This document shows positions 1 through 17,163 of a stretch of DNA of 64,000 nt, piece by piece. The translations under genes were made by a program, and so were the position numbers. Below the pieces are notes generated by a model. That model made no database searches and was not told the DNA's origin. It saw nothing but the letters and a program-made list of their open reading frames with translations. The DNA is from Pseudorasbora parva (Eukaryota; Chordata; Actinopteri; Cypriniformes; Gobionidae): positions 4,220,300 through 4,284,299 of the forward strand of contig NC_090195.1 of assembly GCF_024679245.1 (NCBI RefSeq). Direction: 5' to 3'. Numbering within the stretch: the first letter of the stretch is position 1; every line of letters begins with the position of its first letter.

Positions 1-298
1 CAGGAGAGACTTGCAACTTGGAAAAAAATGTAACATGGTTTCCAGTTCATTTTATTTTAAGGTGTCACTGTTATATATTGAAGTAATATTAAGTAAATGA
101 ACTTACTATAGTGTTAGGGTAGGATTATGGTTTGGTTAAGGGTTAGTTTCATGTAATTATACATAATTTACACTTATTACTATGGTAAGTACATGTATCA
201 TATGTAACAAGGACACTAAAATAAAGTGATACATGGTTTCCTTTCCACACAGTTTAGATGAATATATATGCACGTTTGATATTCAGTAATGCATTTAA

Positions 299-611
299 AG
301 AGATAGTCCACCCAAAAATGAAAATTGTCATAATCCGCTCACCCTCAAGTTGTTCCAAACCTGTATGAGTTCCTTCTGTTGAACACAAAAGAAGATATTT
401 TAAAGAACGTCGGTGTCTAAACAGTTGACTATATTCATTGACTTCCATGGAATGATTTTCCTAATATGGAAGTGAATGGGTGTCGTCAACAGTTTAGTCA
501 TTAACATTCTCTAAAATATCTTCTTGTGTGTTCAACAGAAGGAACTCATACAGGTTTGGAACAACTTGAGGGTGAGTAAGTGATGACAACAGTTTTGGGT
601 GGACTATCCTT
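299..611. mobile_element. Palindromic MITE with TTAA target duplication
   Basis: The two ends are inverted copies: AGAGATAGTCCACCC on the left and GGGTGGACTATCCTT on the right, flanked by TTAA at 295-298 and 612-615. The inner arms are also complementary, so the element could fold into one long hairpin. It lies in a stub1 intron upstream of the first visible exon. No coding capacity is seen. This resembles abundant fish MITEs; the superfamily is inferred only from the TTAA target. Confidence 0.75.
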
Positions 612-725
612 TTAACTTAAGTGAAGATTTTCTATTGCCAGAAAAAATACACGCTCTCTAGAGCTGCTAAAAGTTGTTGAGTTTGGCTCTGTGTGCTTAA
701 CCGAACATGTTTGTTTTGTGTGTAG

Positions 726-6177
<5,452 letters not shown>

Positions 6178-7061
6178 ACACACACACACACACACACACA
6201 CACACTCGAGTGGACTGCATCAGAGTTTCCTCACGCTGAATCCTGAACCCTCTCCTGTATGTTCATGCACTTTAATCAGTGGAGTGTCTCCGCCGCAGGA
6301 GTCACATGACCCTCTTTCTCGTGTCTGTCTGTCCTTCAGACTCTTTCTGCTGTCCTTCCTTATCATACAGAATAATCCTGCAGGTTTTCTTCAGACACTT
6401 CCTTTCAATCTGAAGCATTGGCTGGTGTTTGCCACACACGATGATGCTGTAATCTCATTGAATGTTAAAACGCAACATTATTGATGACACATCACTAATA
6501 ATCACTTATGAAAGAGGAGACTCTGTGCTCGCGAGTATTGCGCAGATTGGAGTGTGTGTGTGTGTGTGTGTGTTTTTAGAAGCTGTCGCTATGAGATCAC
6601 ATGCGGAATGAATGCGATACATGCAAGTGTATAAAGTTCTAACATGTAGAATGTTTCTAAGATGCTTCTTGAGCTTTGGGTTCTAGCAGGATGACGGTTA
6701 TAACGTTTTTGTAACGAGCGTTTAATCCACGACATATATTTAGACATTCATTCATCTGCCAATCAACAAAAACGAACTGAGAATCTGTGGCATCATCGTT
6801 ATGGTGTGTTATACGTTTAATCTCACTACGTGTGTCTGTGCGTTAGAGCGAGAGGTAAGTGATTATTTCACACTATTGATTTTGTCTTTCCCTCTGGACC
6901 TTTGGGGAGTTTTCTGTTTCCTGGCACAAACACACACTTCCTGTTTAGTATCAGTATTTTCGCGGTCTGAGAGTCCTTGTTTTTCGCTGGACGCCACAGT
7001 CCGGCTCGACTCGAATATTCCCGAAGTGTAATGAGTTACGGTTGGATGCATGTTCAATAAA
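6178..7061 (+). other. stub1: stub1 3' untranslated region and poly(A) signal
   Basis: A (CA)n run starts two bases after the TGA stop. The first clear poly(A) signal, AATAAA, is at 7056-7061 and is followed by a T-rich stretch. The UTR holds a short (GT)n at about 6551-6571. The exact cleavage site is not visible. Confidence 0.7.
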
Positions 7062-8455
7062 TGTTTTTTTGTTTCTTTTTGTAGCAAATGTGTTGAATTG
7101 AGTCTTATTCTTTCCAACAGATTTAAAGGTACAACCCTAAATAAAAGACCCTTAGGCACCATATCGAATTTAATGCAGATAAAGGCTGTGAGGGATTTAG
7201 ACTTGGGCTGCGTCCAAAAACTCATATCCTCTTGAGTAGATACTTTTTTAAAATCAGTTATTACTTCATGGCTGCAAAACAAGTACGCTCTTTTTAGTAT
7301 GAATGTTATCCGGACGTACTTCTACTCAATGCTGGTAGGTCACGTAAATGCGCCGCTTCTCTGTCATTGACAAACCCTCTCCCTTGGCCTAATGGGATAG
7401 TAAAGTGACCATCAAATGCACACTATACTGTTTTTTTTGCCTACTATATACTAGGGAGCACTAGCGTAGCTACTTTGGGCCTATGACAGCTTGCCCATCC
7501 TGTCAGATCCAGGAGGGAGCCAACTCTCACACATTTGGCATCACACGCTTTCAGGCCCTGTGTCACGCTCTCACGCTGCCCAACTTAAGCTCACGTCAAA
7601 TACCTGTACTTAAAAAGGCCTATAACTTTTATTATTATTATTATTAAGTTTTAATGCGTAATTCAAACAATAAGTAGAGTTTTGGCGCTAATGTTAAAGC
7701 CAGAGGCGTTTAAAAGCGGAGTGGCAACTTGCATTGCTTAGTAAGTCAGCCATATTCACAGGATCGTTTTATTATGGAGAGTGATAGAGATACAACTTTG
7801 TTAACATTATTTTTATTCTTGTATTTAGCCCTCAGGTATACCTACCGGTCACATACTCAAACTCATTGATGGACAAATGTGACCATACACCGTAGCAATT
7901 TTTCAATTAAATAAGTGTTCTATATTTTAGTTCAATAATGTTTATTGAATATGTTGAAGAGATCTTTTGGTAGGCAACTAAATACTATTTGTGCAATAAT
8001 TGTTGTCAATTAATGACCACTTAAAATATATTTCTTCAAATATTTTTATTATTTATATTTCAATTTGTGTAGTAGGCTTATTAAGGTTAAAATAGAGAAT
8101 TCCAATTCAAAGAGGTAAATTAGAGTAATTTTGTTGCTTAAAAAATAATATTGTTAATTTATAATGCCATTAACCAGTAGGTGCCTTATGACTCTTTAAT
8201 AAATATACATTTGAATAAATATTTAGATATGATCTAACACTAGATTTCTTTAAATGTGAAATTTTAAAATGTTAATAACTTATGCATCATATTAGGACTT
8301 AGTATCCTAATATTTTTAATGAGTAATGAGACTTATATAAACACACAGCAAGTGTGCATATAATGAAAGTAATAGACTTATTAATTTTTCCTTATTATGT
8401 ATACAGCTATATACTACATATAAATTGATTTTATACCCCCCCCCCCCCCCCCCCC

Positions 8456-8490
<35 letters not shown>

Positions 8491-8560
8491 AGAGCCAAAA
8501 ATCTCCCTCGAACCTGAACATAAAAGTTGGCAACCCTGTAATACTATTTTCTAACGTTTA
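7062..8560. other. Intergenic repeat-rich spacer
   Basis: No gene is seen. About 7205-7450 looks like a MITE remnant (starting GGGCTGCGTCCAAAAACTC). About 7840-8160 is matched in reverse complement at about 32,750-33,060, including the shared string CTAAATACTATTTGTGCAAT, so it belongs to a dispersed repeat. A run of about 20 C residues ends at 8456 and is followed by (CA)n to about 8487. Confidence 0.55.
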
Positions 8561-8689
8561 ACTATTCTTCAATAATTATTTAAAATGTGATTTATTTTGT
8601 CATGCGTTAGAACTCTATACTAATATTAATTAAAATAAAATAAAAATGCAAATTCGTCTTTTCAGTTACGTTCACGTTCTTCTTCGCGG

Positions 8690-8938
8690 CAATATCCGGA
8701 TTCGATTCAAACCGGCAGCGCCTTGTTTTGCTATTAAAAATGGTTAAACTGACATTAAAGAAAGAAACTCGTCTCGACAAAGATGACGGGACGCCATAAC
8801 ACTTTTGTCGTTTTAAGTGCGTTTGAAAGTGAACTAACAGAATATGATGATGATATCAACATCTTCAATTCAAAACCCAGCCAACTCCGACTAACGTTAC
8901 TTTAGAACAGACATCAGCTGTACAAGGTAAGCTAATGG
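8690..8938 (+). other. CpG-bearing stretch with a splice-donor-like end; unassigned
   Basis: This stretch is richer in CpG than its surroundings and ends ACAAG followed by GTAAGC, a good splice-donor match. Short open frames start at the ATGs at about 8739 and 8782, but I recognise no domain. It could be a non-coding first exon, or the edge of a transposon. No partner exon was found within the window. Confidence 0.2.
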
Positions 8939-9463
8939 AGGTTTTTAGTCTGCCCGCCGTGGCATGGCATTTGCATGTAATGTTTGTGAGCAAGTGGTTT
9001 TCTTTAATGTAACGTTACATAAGCAACGTATAAGTAATTGTATTAGCAATGGCAGGTTGTCGATACATGACTCAGACATTGTGGTTCCCTTTTGAACGGT
9101 CAGTCTCCTGCGTTAGTTTTTGTTTTTCACTCACACTTGATCGCAGTTAAGTGCTTACAGGATTTAATTTCTGCGACACTAGTAGCACGTAAGTTTGCGG
9201 AATTTAAAAGTAAAAAAGTAGGGTGACCAAACTTCCTGTTTTCCCAGGACATAGACATAGACATTTTGGTTATAGATAGTAATATAACAATTTTCTGTCC
9301 ATGGTACAGAGGGGGCATTTTTTAAATGTATTAAAATTAATACATGTATTAAAATCAAACACAGCTCATACGGGGGCATCAATATTAACAGACAATAGAC
9401 AATAAAAGGGGATACAACATATCAGGAATACTTTTAGCTGTGTTGCTATGTTTCAATCGGATT

Positions 9464-10022
9464 TGCCAGCAGCCATATCACCCTGTAGCCCAAGACTGGT
9501 TTCCCACTGAAGCTAAGCAGGGCTGAGCCTGGTCAGTACCTGGATGGGAGACCAACTGGGAAAACCAGGAGCTGCTGGTAGAGGTGTTAGTGAGGCCAGC
9601 AGGGGGCGCTCACCCTGTGGTCTGTGTGGGTCCTAACACCCCAATATAGTGATGGGGACACTCTAGTGTCAAAGAGCACTGTCTTTCAGGTGAGACGTTA
9701 AACCGAGGTCCCGACTCTCTGTGGTCATTAAAAATCCCAGGATGTCCTTCAATAAAGAGTAGAGGTGTAACCCCGGCATCCTGGCCAAATTTGCCCATTG
9801 GCCTCTGTCCATCATGGCCTCCTAATAATCCCCATATCCTGATTGGCTTCATCACTCGGTCTCCTCTCCACCAATCAGCTGGTGTGTGGTGAGCGTTCTG
9901 GCGCAATATGGCTGCCGTCACATCATCCAGGTGGATTCTGCACACTGGTGGTGGTTGAGGAGATTCCCCCCTTCTATGTAAAGCGATTTGAGTTCCTTGA
10001 AAAGCGCTATATAAATCGAACG

Positions 10023-10064
<42 letters not shown>

Positions 10065-10072
10065 GGGGTAAA
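9464..10072 (+). mobile_element. 5S-rRNA-derived SINE (SINE3-like)
   Basis: The head (about 9488-9573) resembles 5S rRNA, with AAGCTAAGCAGGGCTGAGCC and GGTCAGTACCTGGATGGGAG, which cover the internal pol III promoter. It continues through a unique body and ends in an (ATT)n tail at 10025-10062. This is the SINE3 design known from zebrafish. The diverged 5S part and attached body argue against a working 5S gene. A 3'-truncated copy on the other strand is at 55,655-55,995. Confidence 0.8.
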
Positions 10073-10811
10073 GCGAATTATTCCTGTCTACCCACACTAT
10101 TAGAGGCCCACCCGTCATCCACTTGCTGCCTACGCCACTGGTAGGGAGGTATGTGATTTTTGGATGGTGTACACTGTATAAAGGTCATAGGTCACCTAAT
10201 TTTCACAACTTTCAAAACTATTTTATGGAGTATCTACTGCCTTTTGTACTGGTGATGAGAGATTTTACGCATCTGAACAACCTCTATGTTAAACAACAGT
10301 ACGATCCATTGAACGCACTGTACTTCTGTCCCTCACATCCTCGTTTTCATTTCCTTATCCAAAAATAAATATGGCTACCCCAAGGGGGGTAATCTGGCAC
10401 TCGGAAAGCGTTCCACCCTTTCTTTTACTGTCTATATGAGCTACCCTGACTGGAGCTTTTGTAGCCACGCCCCTTGTGTTCTGTCTTCTGGTTTGTATTT
10501 CCACAGCATGAAGGTAAGATTTTATGGATTTATGACTGCTCATTTTAATATCTTCCCAGGCTACTGACATGTTATCACATCTGCTTTAAACATTACAATG
10601 CTCAGGATAACTTTTGTTAACTCTACAATAAGTAAATCCACTTCACCAGGTAATTCCTCTTTGACAGCGATGCTGCAAAGACAAAACTTTAAAGATGGCT
10701 GCCGCTTGTTTCTCTGGTGCATAAGGTCTATAACTAGAAGAGGAATATTTCACCTAACAATGAAAATCTGTCATCATTTACTCACCCTCATATTCATGTT
10801 CCAAACATGCA

Positions 10812-10904
<93 letters not shown>

Positions 10905-11620
10905 TTTTTATTTTATTTTTTGTTGTTGTTTGTTTGTTTGTTTGTTTGTTTGTTTGAACACATGCATTGTGAATATGTGGTGCACATGACACCAATGACC
11001 AACAGGGGGCAGCAAGAGATCGTCTATCAGGAACAGAAGATAAACGTTTGTAAATTATGTAAACATATAAGCTCAGCTCTAAATATTTTATTGGTTATTT
11101 TTTCCTTTTTTGTAAGTGACGTTATTTTTAAAATGACAGATGACTGAAATTAGTTGATCAAAAGATGTGGAGAAACTATTGAAGATTACAAAATATAAAC
11201 CAGAGAGTAATCCATACAAATGGTAGTATGAGACGCTGTTGTTTTCACACAACCTGAACTGCAATCTTTTTAAAATAGCCATAAACGAGATTAGGGATTG
11301 AATTACTTTCAGATCATCTGATTGGTTAGCTCACTTGAGCTTTCTCAGTCTCTGTTTTTCTGATCTGTGAGTGATACTGTGAAAGTAATGGGGAGATACA
11401 TTTGTAAGTCATTTTGTTTATTTGAATGGAGTTAAATTAAATGTTTCTATTTCTAATAGCCAAATTAGATTTTTAAACTTATGCCAAAAACAGAACTCAT
11501 AAAGGGGCCGAAAGACTGATTATATTAAAAAATCCATCAGGTCCATTTTATGTGCTTTCAGACGTTTGGTCTGCTGACTTGGTGAAATTTTATGAGAGAT
11601 AAAACATTTGTAGGAAAAAG
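10073..11620. other. Spacer before the light-chain locus, with (AT)n and a half MITE
   Basis: No gene is seen. At about 10,750-10,815 is one arm of the palindromic MITE family (CATCATTTACTCACCCTCAT), interrupted by the (AT)n run at 10,815-10,900. A (GTTT)n run follows at about 10,927-10,955. The rest is AT-rich sequence without recognisable content. Confidence 0.5.
10815..10900. repeat. (AT)n microsatellite
   Basis: About 86 bp of uninterrupted AT dinucleotides. The tyrosine-isoleucine open frames over it are artefacts. Confidence 0.95.
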
Positions 11621-11622
11621 TT

Positions 11623-11698
<76 letters not shown>

Positions 11699-11777
11699 TG
11701 TGTGAGCAGCTGCAGTTTCAGTTCAGTCACTGTGACTCTGACTGACAGAGGTTTTTGTACGACTCTTTATCACTGTG

Positions 11778-12261
11778 TGAACACATGATCACTCGCACAA
11801 TAACTATTAGAACCTATTCTGCAATGTAAATTTTTACAGTAATAATGTCCAGCATCTTCAGTCTGGACTCCACTGATGGTCAGAGTGAAATCACTGTTAG
11901 ATCCACTGCCACTGAATCTAGATGGAGTTCCTGTGTGGAGTTTTTTTGCATATCGAATCAGGAGTTTAGGAGCTTCTCCAGGTTTCTGTGAGTACCAGAA
12001 TATATAATCATCCCCATCTTTATCTCTGTGCACATCTCTGCTGGTTTTACAGCTGATTTTGACAGTTTGTTCTGGTTGAGCTGTCATTGAGGGACTCTGA
12101 GTGACGCTGATCTGTCCTCTACACTCTGAAACACAACAAGAAGAAAATACACTCAAAACTTTGACAATATACTTGAAGAAATGAATTGATATCAAACTTG
12201 TGCTCCACAAACCTTGAGCAAACGCTGTGAGAGTCCAGATGAAGATGATGATGAAGGTCAT
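11778..12261 (-). CDS. Immunoglobulin light-chain V segment V1 (family A), long germline CDR3
   Basis: The leader exon (12213-12261) encodes [16 protein letters not shown]. An 87-bp intron with GTTTGT donor follows, then the V exon at 11778-12125. FR1 reads [15 protein letters not shown], with the first cysteine in KISCKTS, the core tryptophan in [14 protein letters not shown], and FR3 [19 protein letters not shown]. The V exon ends in heptamer 11771-11777, a 12-bp spacer, and nonamer 11750-11758. The V-region binds antigen once joined to J. An octamer-like ATTTGCAT variant lies at 12348-12355 (ATGCAAAC on the plus strand). The oddity is the germline end: after YYC come about 17 codons, against about 7 in V3, with extra cysteines ([17 protein letters not shown]). 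A (TG)n tract lies beyond the RSS (11625-11692). The segment looks functional unless the long loop prevents folding. Confidence 0.92.
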
Positions 12262-12579
12262 GTTGATGAAGATTGTTGTGTGTGTCAGTGATGAAGTGTT
12301 AAACTCACAGCACTATAAACACTCACACACTGAAGCATCTGATCAATATGCAAACACACTCCAGATCATTTACCTGAAGACAGTCACTCGTTAACACTGA
12401 AGTGAGAACAGAGTAAAGTTTTTTCCCCATAACATTCAGTCTTACATCTACAACCAGCTTCAGTCTGAATATCTGCTGTGAGATTTTGAGAATATTTTTT
12501 ACTGTAGTTAGATAGAAAATGTGTTAATCCCTAAATTTGACACCAATCCATGTGTGTTTCTGAACAGATATGAGGATCA

Positions 12580-12680
<101 letters not shown>

Positions 12681-13285
12681 GGCGTGGGACTGGGGGGATA
12701 AAGGGTACTGAGTAACCAGGTCCCGAGGCAGGGAAGTCTGTTTTCTATACATACACATACATGGTACGGGGGCCCAGCAAGATGGTTTGTACCCAGGGCC
12801 CAAAATTTGGTGCTACGCCACACACACACACAAGTCTGTCAGACACTGAATCAAATGAGTTTGATCTTTCTTAAATCTTTATAAAATACATTTTACAAAT
12901 ATGGTGACGTATATGCTGTTATTGATGGACAGCTCCTGTTGGGTTATCTGGTCTTAATTTTGTTTTATTAATTATATAATATACTGCTAATTCTGACTGT
13001 CATACATGGATGAAATTAATAAATCAATAGACTTATTAAGCTGATCAATCAGACCATGTTTATGACACTGCTGATGCAGTTTAGAAAGGAGAATATTTTA
13101 AATCATAAATGCAGAAACTAAACAATGTGGTGAAGGATTGAAAATATCCACTGAAGTGAAGACCAAAAGTGACTGAATTTCTGATTGAAGGATGTAATGA
13201 TAACAGCAGACAAGAAATCACTATCAAAGGGTCAAAAACTGAAGAAGCTCATGTTCAATCAGATCATATTGAGATTTCGTCACTG

Positions 13286-13328
<43 letters not shown>

Positions 13329-13397
13329 GCTGCAGTTTCAGTTCAGTCACTGTGACTCTGACTGACGGAGGTTTTTGTACGACTCTTTATCACTGTG

Positions 13398-13843
13398 TGA
13401 ACACATAGTTACCACTGACAATGTGGCGACTCGTACAGTAATAATGTCCAGCATCTTCAGTCTGGACTCCACTGATGGTCAGAGTGAAATCTTTCCCACC
13501 TTGTGCTCCATTCCCACTGAATCGACTGAAACTGTTACCATAGCGATCATTTACAGAATAAATGATGAGTTTAGGAGCTTCTCCGTGTTTCTGCTGATAC
13601 CAAGCTAAACCCCAGCCATCTATCCCAGTATCAGTTTTACAGTCTATGGCGGCGTTTTGTCCTTCAGAAACCGTCACAGCTTCAGGCTGAGTCACAGTGA
13701 TTCCTCTGGACGCTGTTGACAACAACATGAATGTGTTTCAGCAAATCAAATGAACATTAAAGACTCAAAGATGACCAGCTGTGACTTCTGTTACCTGGAA
13801 TAAAAGCCGTCAGAATCCAGATGAAGCTGCTCAAGAGATTCAT
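13398..13843 (-). CDS. Immunoglobulin light-chain V segment V2 (family C)
   Basis: The leader exon (13795-13843) encodes MNLLSSFIWILTAFIP, followed by an 82-bp intron and the V exon (13398-13712). FR1 is RGITVTQPEAVTVSEGQNAA, then IDCKTD, LAWYQQKHGEAPKLIIY, and a distinct FR3 with RYGNSFSRFSGNGAQGGKDF before [17 protein letters not shown]. The RSS is heptamer 13391-13397, 12-bp spacer, nonamer 13370-13378. An octamer-like ATGCAAAG is at 13940-13947 on the plus strand. The 3' half of FR3 and the RSS are near-identical to other families while the rest is not, which suggests sequence homogenisation. Its closest relative is V9. Confidence 0.92.
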
Positions 13844-14040
13844 GGTGTTTGCTGGTTTTGTACCGCGGTCAACAGCAGTGTGTTATAAAGTGTGTTAGTC
13901 TGAACGCTATAAACACTCGGAGCGCTGAAGCACGTGCCGATGCAAAGTGAGTCTGAGCAAAAACCCTCTGGAGGAAAACACACATGAAGATGACCACATG
14001 CAGAGGAAACGGATGATCCTGTGTGTGTGTGTGAGTGTGT

Positions 14041-14321
14041 GTGTGTCCTTGTTTATATTACATTGTGGGGACCAAATGTCCCCATAAGGATAGTAAAACC
14101 TGAGATCACCTATATTGTGGGAACAAGCCAGCGGTCCTCACTTTTCAAAAGGCTTATAAATCATACAGGATGAGTTTTTTTTTTTTGAGAAAGTAAAAAT
14201 GCAGAATGTTTCCTGTGATGGGTAGGTTTAGGGGCAGGGGCAGTGTAAGGGGATAGAAAATACGGTTTGTACAGTGTAAAGACCATTACGCCTATGGAGA
14301 GTCCCCACAAAGATAGTGAAC

Positions 14322-14374
<53 letters not shown>
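14041..14374. repeat. (GT)n-associated dispersed repeat
   Basis: It begins CCTTGTTTATATTACATTG after a GT tract and ends TATGGAGAGTCCCCACAAAG before another. The palindrome TGGGGACCAAATGTCCCCA lies inside. A related copy occupies about 34,866-35,088 next to V8. I recognise this as a common vertebrate microsatellite-linked repeat without a firm class. Confidence 0.6.
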
Positions 14375-14379
<5 letters not shown>

Positions 14380-14399
14380 AATCATTTCTCTTTTACTCT

Positions 14400-15080
14400 G
14401 CGTGAGGCTCTGGTTCAGACTACAGGTTTCTGATGAATCAAATGTTACATCACTAAAGAAAGTATTTCACTGTGAACTCCATGAGAGGGCAAAGGTCATT
14501 CCAGAGGTCAAAAATGGGCATCAAAACTTACTAATAATGCTTTAATAAATACATGATCATTTAGAAACTCCTAATGAAGATGTGTTAAGATCAGCTCAGA
14601 GTCTTTCTGGTTATATTATTTATTGAGATTTAATAATTTTCGTACATCAAGAGACATTTAGAGATGATGAGGCTGCTTTAGTGAAAGTCACTTCAGTTCA
14701 ATAATCGTTTGTGTGTGTGTGTCATTATTAGTGAAATTCCATGTTTTTCATATTTCAAGCCATAGTTCATACTTAATATTTTACATGAGCAATTTCACAC
14801 TTAATATATGCCCAAAATGTTGCATTTATGCAAAATATGCATTTTAATTATATGCAATATTTTATGATTTGTTTAATATTTCTCAATATATTTCATTTTG
14901 TACATGACACAAAAGCTGGATAAATATAGACAAGACTATATTAAATTCAGATTTACAAAATTAAATTCAGTTAATTTACATGTTAAAATATTCAAACTAT
15001 TAATTTTACTTATAATTGTTTATGAGAAGATATGCTATATGATAACTTTTCAAAATACAAAGATTGTCTCATAAAAATAT
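14400..15080 (+). pseudogene. Remnant of a J-C cluster: J lost, part of J-C intron kept
   Basis: Sequence at about 14,400-14,710 matches the region just upstream of J1 (about 44,400-44,690), including AGACATTTAGAGATGATG and GAAAGTCACTTCAGT. Where J1 has its RSS and coding segment, this copy passes from a short (GT)n at about 14,710 straight into sequence like the J-C intron (TTCATACTTAATATTTTACA and ATGACACAAAAGCTGGATAA, compare about 45,100-45,250). No GGTTTTTGT nonamer and no FGGGT motif are present. The C exon is also missing; only its 3' tail survives beyond the hAT insertion. Confidence 0.75.
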
Positions 15081-15193
15081 ACAGCTCTGGGAAAAATTAA
15101 GAGACCACTTAACATTGATTTCTCAAATGATCAATTTGCACTTGGACAGATATGTTTTATTTTTTATAAAGTGTATTTGACTTAAATCAGCAG

Positions 15194-17163
15194 TAGGGCT
15201 GTCAAAATTGCTCAAAAATGACGTTCGAATATTCCCTCTAAAACAAACACGAATATTCAAACTATTCGATCATCGGGGTGCGCATTTTGTCAGTGACGCG
15301 CGTTACGTCAATAACAGGACAAATTAATACAAAGAGAGATGCATAACTATTTGTATAGGTAGTCTATATAAGTTTATAGGCCTACATATTTGACAACGTA
15401 TTACTTACACAAAAACAAGTAAATTCGTCGCCCTCACGCTCTCTGCGGATAACGGTTTAATTAAACAAACTTTGAGAGCTGATCAAGAGTTTTGTGCAAG
15501 GAATTTAAAGCCGCACTTGGCTACTTTTGCTCTCGGGGTCCCCCTACAGTATGGAAAAAATAATGTCCTCATCTACTGTCGTAAGCTCTGTCCTCCTACA
15601 ACAGGGGATGCCATCGTGCGTGCATTTGTTGACATGACAACCCTGATAGCCCTGAGCTAGTGATGCGCGGGTCGTCTCATAACCCGCGGACCCCGTCTGT
15701 CTATTTAATGATCGCGGGTGCGGGGCGGGTTGTAAAAATATATACAGTGGTGCGGGGCGGGCCAAATAACTTCATAAAAGCGTCCCCGCGGGTCGGTGCA
15801 CTAGTTCCCCTGAACACTGCAGGAGGAGTTCAGAGTTCTTCTGGCGGCGCGTGTGAAATGTCTTCATCCCAGGTAACATTACAGTCAGTGGCATGTTTCA
15901 GCATGTCATATGAATATAATTTCATGGGTTTTATTTTTTTCAAACGCCAAATAATCACTATGCTCACGTTTACAAGCCAGCGTCATTATAGTAGTCTATT
16001 GGTTAGCGTTTTAAAGAATCTATATGATACTTCAGTTCAGTGTTTGAGTGGTAGCTCACCGTAACAAGCAGGACAGCATCGGTCGGGCACGCCTCCTTCA
16101 GCTCACGCCGACGAGCAAACGCTGGTCACATGTTGATCCTCGTCCTGCCTTTAATCCCATCACTTTTTCGTTTTCTCTTATTGCTTTCCTCCAGCAAAAC
16201 CTTTTCTTTCTTATTTGTCTCTGCTGCTTCGGACATGACTATATTATCCGACGAACAAAGTTGGGCTCGCACGTCCGAATTTAAGGAAGTGTGTGTGTTG
16301 GTGGAAGTGACGTATATGCCGTAAAGCAGTCGAATTTTGTAGTTCTTTTTGTTCTCGGGTTACTACCCGAAACCCGAAGTTTAAAAGTACGATTAAAAAC
16401 GATACAGACCCCATCAGGCTATGGCAGACGTGTCATTCAACCTATTGTAAGTCGATTTATCATCACAAGAGTCTTAAAAAATATATTATGAAGGTTGAAA
16501 AGTTACCTAGTGCTGCTTTAAGGTCACGAGACTCCCGACTCTTGTCCCAAATATAGCAGGCTTCATTCAGTGATTGAAACAAATATTATTAATATTAATT
16601 GAAGTTTTACAGCATATTGAGCGCTCCGAGCGAGCTCTGCTGTGGAATTTTTCCTTGACATGAAACTGTAAATAATCACAGCAGTGAAAGCAGTGCATTT
16701 ATCCTTTATTCATGCCATATCTCTTCAGTCAGTACAGTAGCCTACACTTTAGTGTTTCTGTTTAATGTTAAATAAAATGAGGCATGGTATGCTAACTGTA
16801 TCTTACATAGCTTGCACATAACTTAATCTCGCGGCTCAACAATTTTACCTCCTACCGACCAAAATCCAACGTACTTCCAGACATGGCTTTTTAGATTTTG
16901 GAGTTTAAATTTCTTTCTCTGCTGCGGTCGAGTTGGGCTCTGCACTTTCTGCCATCTTCACTGCAAAACGCGTCAACTTTCAGCAGTGACACCTGTGACC
17001 TGTCCCTGAACCTCCATGCGCGCGCACTCACTCGCAAAGCAGATAGCAGGGTGGGGTTTTTCCCGTTTTTTCTTTTTTTTTTCTTTTTTCGAATATTAAT
17101 TCTCACCTTCGAAATGCGTTTTTTAAAAACGATTCGAATTTAGAATATTCGTTGACTGCCCTA
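15194..17163. mobile_element. hAT-family DNA transposon (decayed) with 8-bp target duplication
   Basis: The ends are TAGGGCTGTCAA and TTGACTGCCCTA, with subterminal CGAATATTC motifs on both sides. The 8-bp direct repeat ATCAGCAG is at 15186-15193 and 17164-17171. No transposase frame survives. A second element is nested at 15509-16517. The host site is the junction between the J-C intron remnant and the light-chain 3' UTR, so it landed after or at the C deletion. Just left, at about 15,081-15,120, GCTCTGGGAAAAATTAAGAG is the edge of another common fish repeat. Confidence 0.85.
15509..16517. mobile_element. Nested non-autonomous element with TTAA target, copy 1
   Basis: The ends are AGCCGCACT and AGTGCTGCT, with TTAA at 15505-15508 and 16518-16521. 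It shares nearly its whole length with the copy at 30109-31125. The minus strand of copy 2 carries a conserved-looking short frame (see there); here it is more broken. TTAA targeting fits piggyBac-like or Kolobok-like elements, not resolved by the short ends. Confidence 0.8.

Noticed and set aside
9488..9573. A functional 5S rRNA gene
   Set aside because: The 5S-like part is diverged and fused to a body with an (ATT)n tail, and a second truncated copy exists. It is a 5S-derived SINE.
10807..10989. Open frames over (AT)n, (CA)n and (TG)n tracts
   Set aside because: Dinucleotide repeats stay open in several frames by composition; the predicted proteins are simple repeats.
11711..11732. The outer CACTGTG as a complete second RSS
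   Set aside because: No nonamer is found at 12 or 23 bp on the proper side. It is reported only as an isolated heptamer.
13375..13608. Plus-strand open frames over V2 and V9
   Set aside because: They are antisense shadows of the V exons and have no domain of their own.
14690..14740. A J segment before the ghost cluster
   Set aside because: No GGTTTTTGT nonamer, heptamer or FGGGT motif occurs; the pre-J flank passes directly into intron-like sequence.
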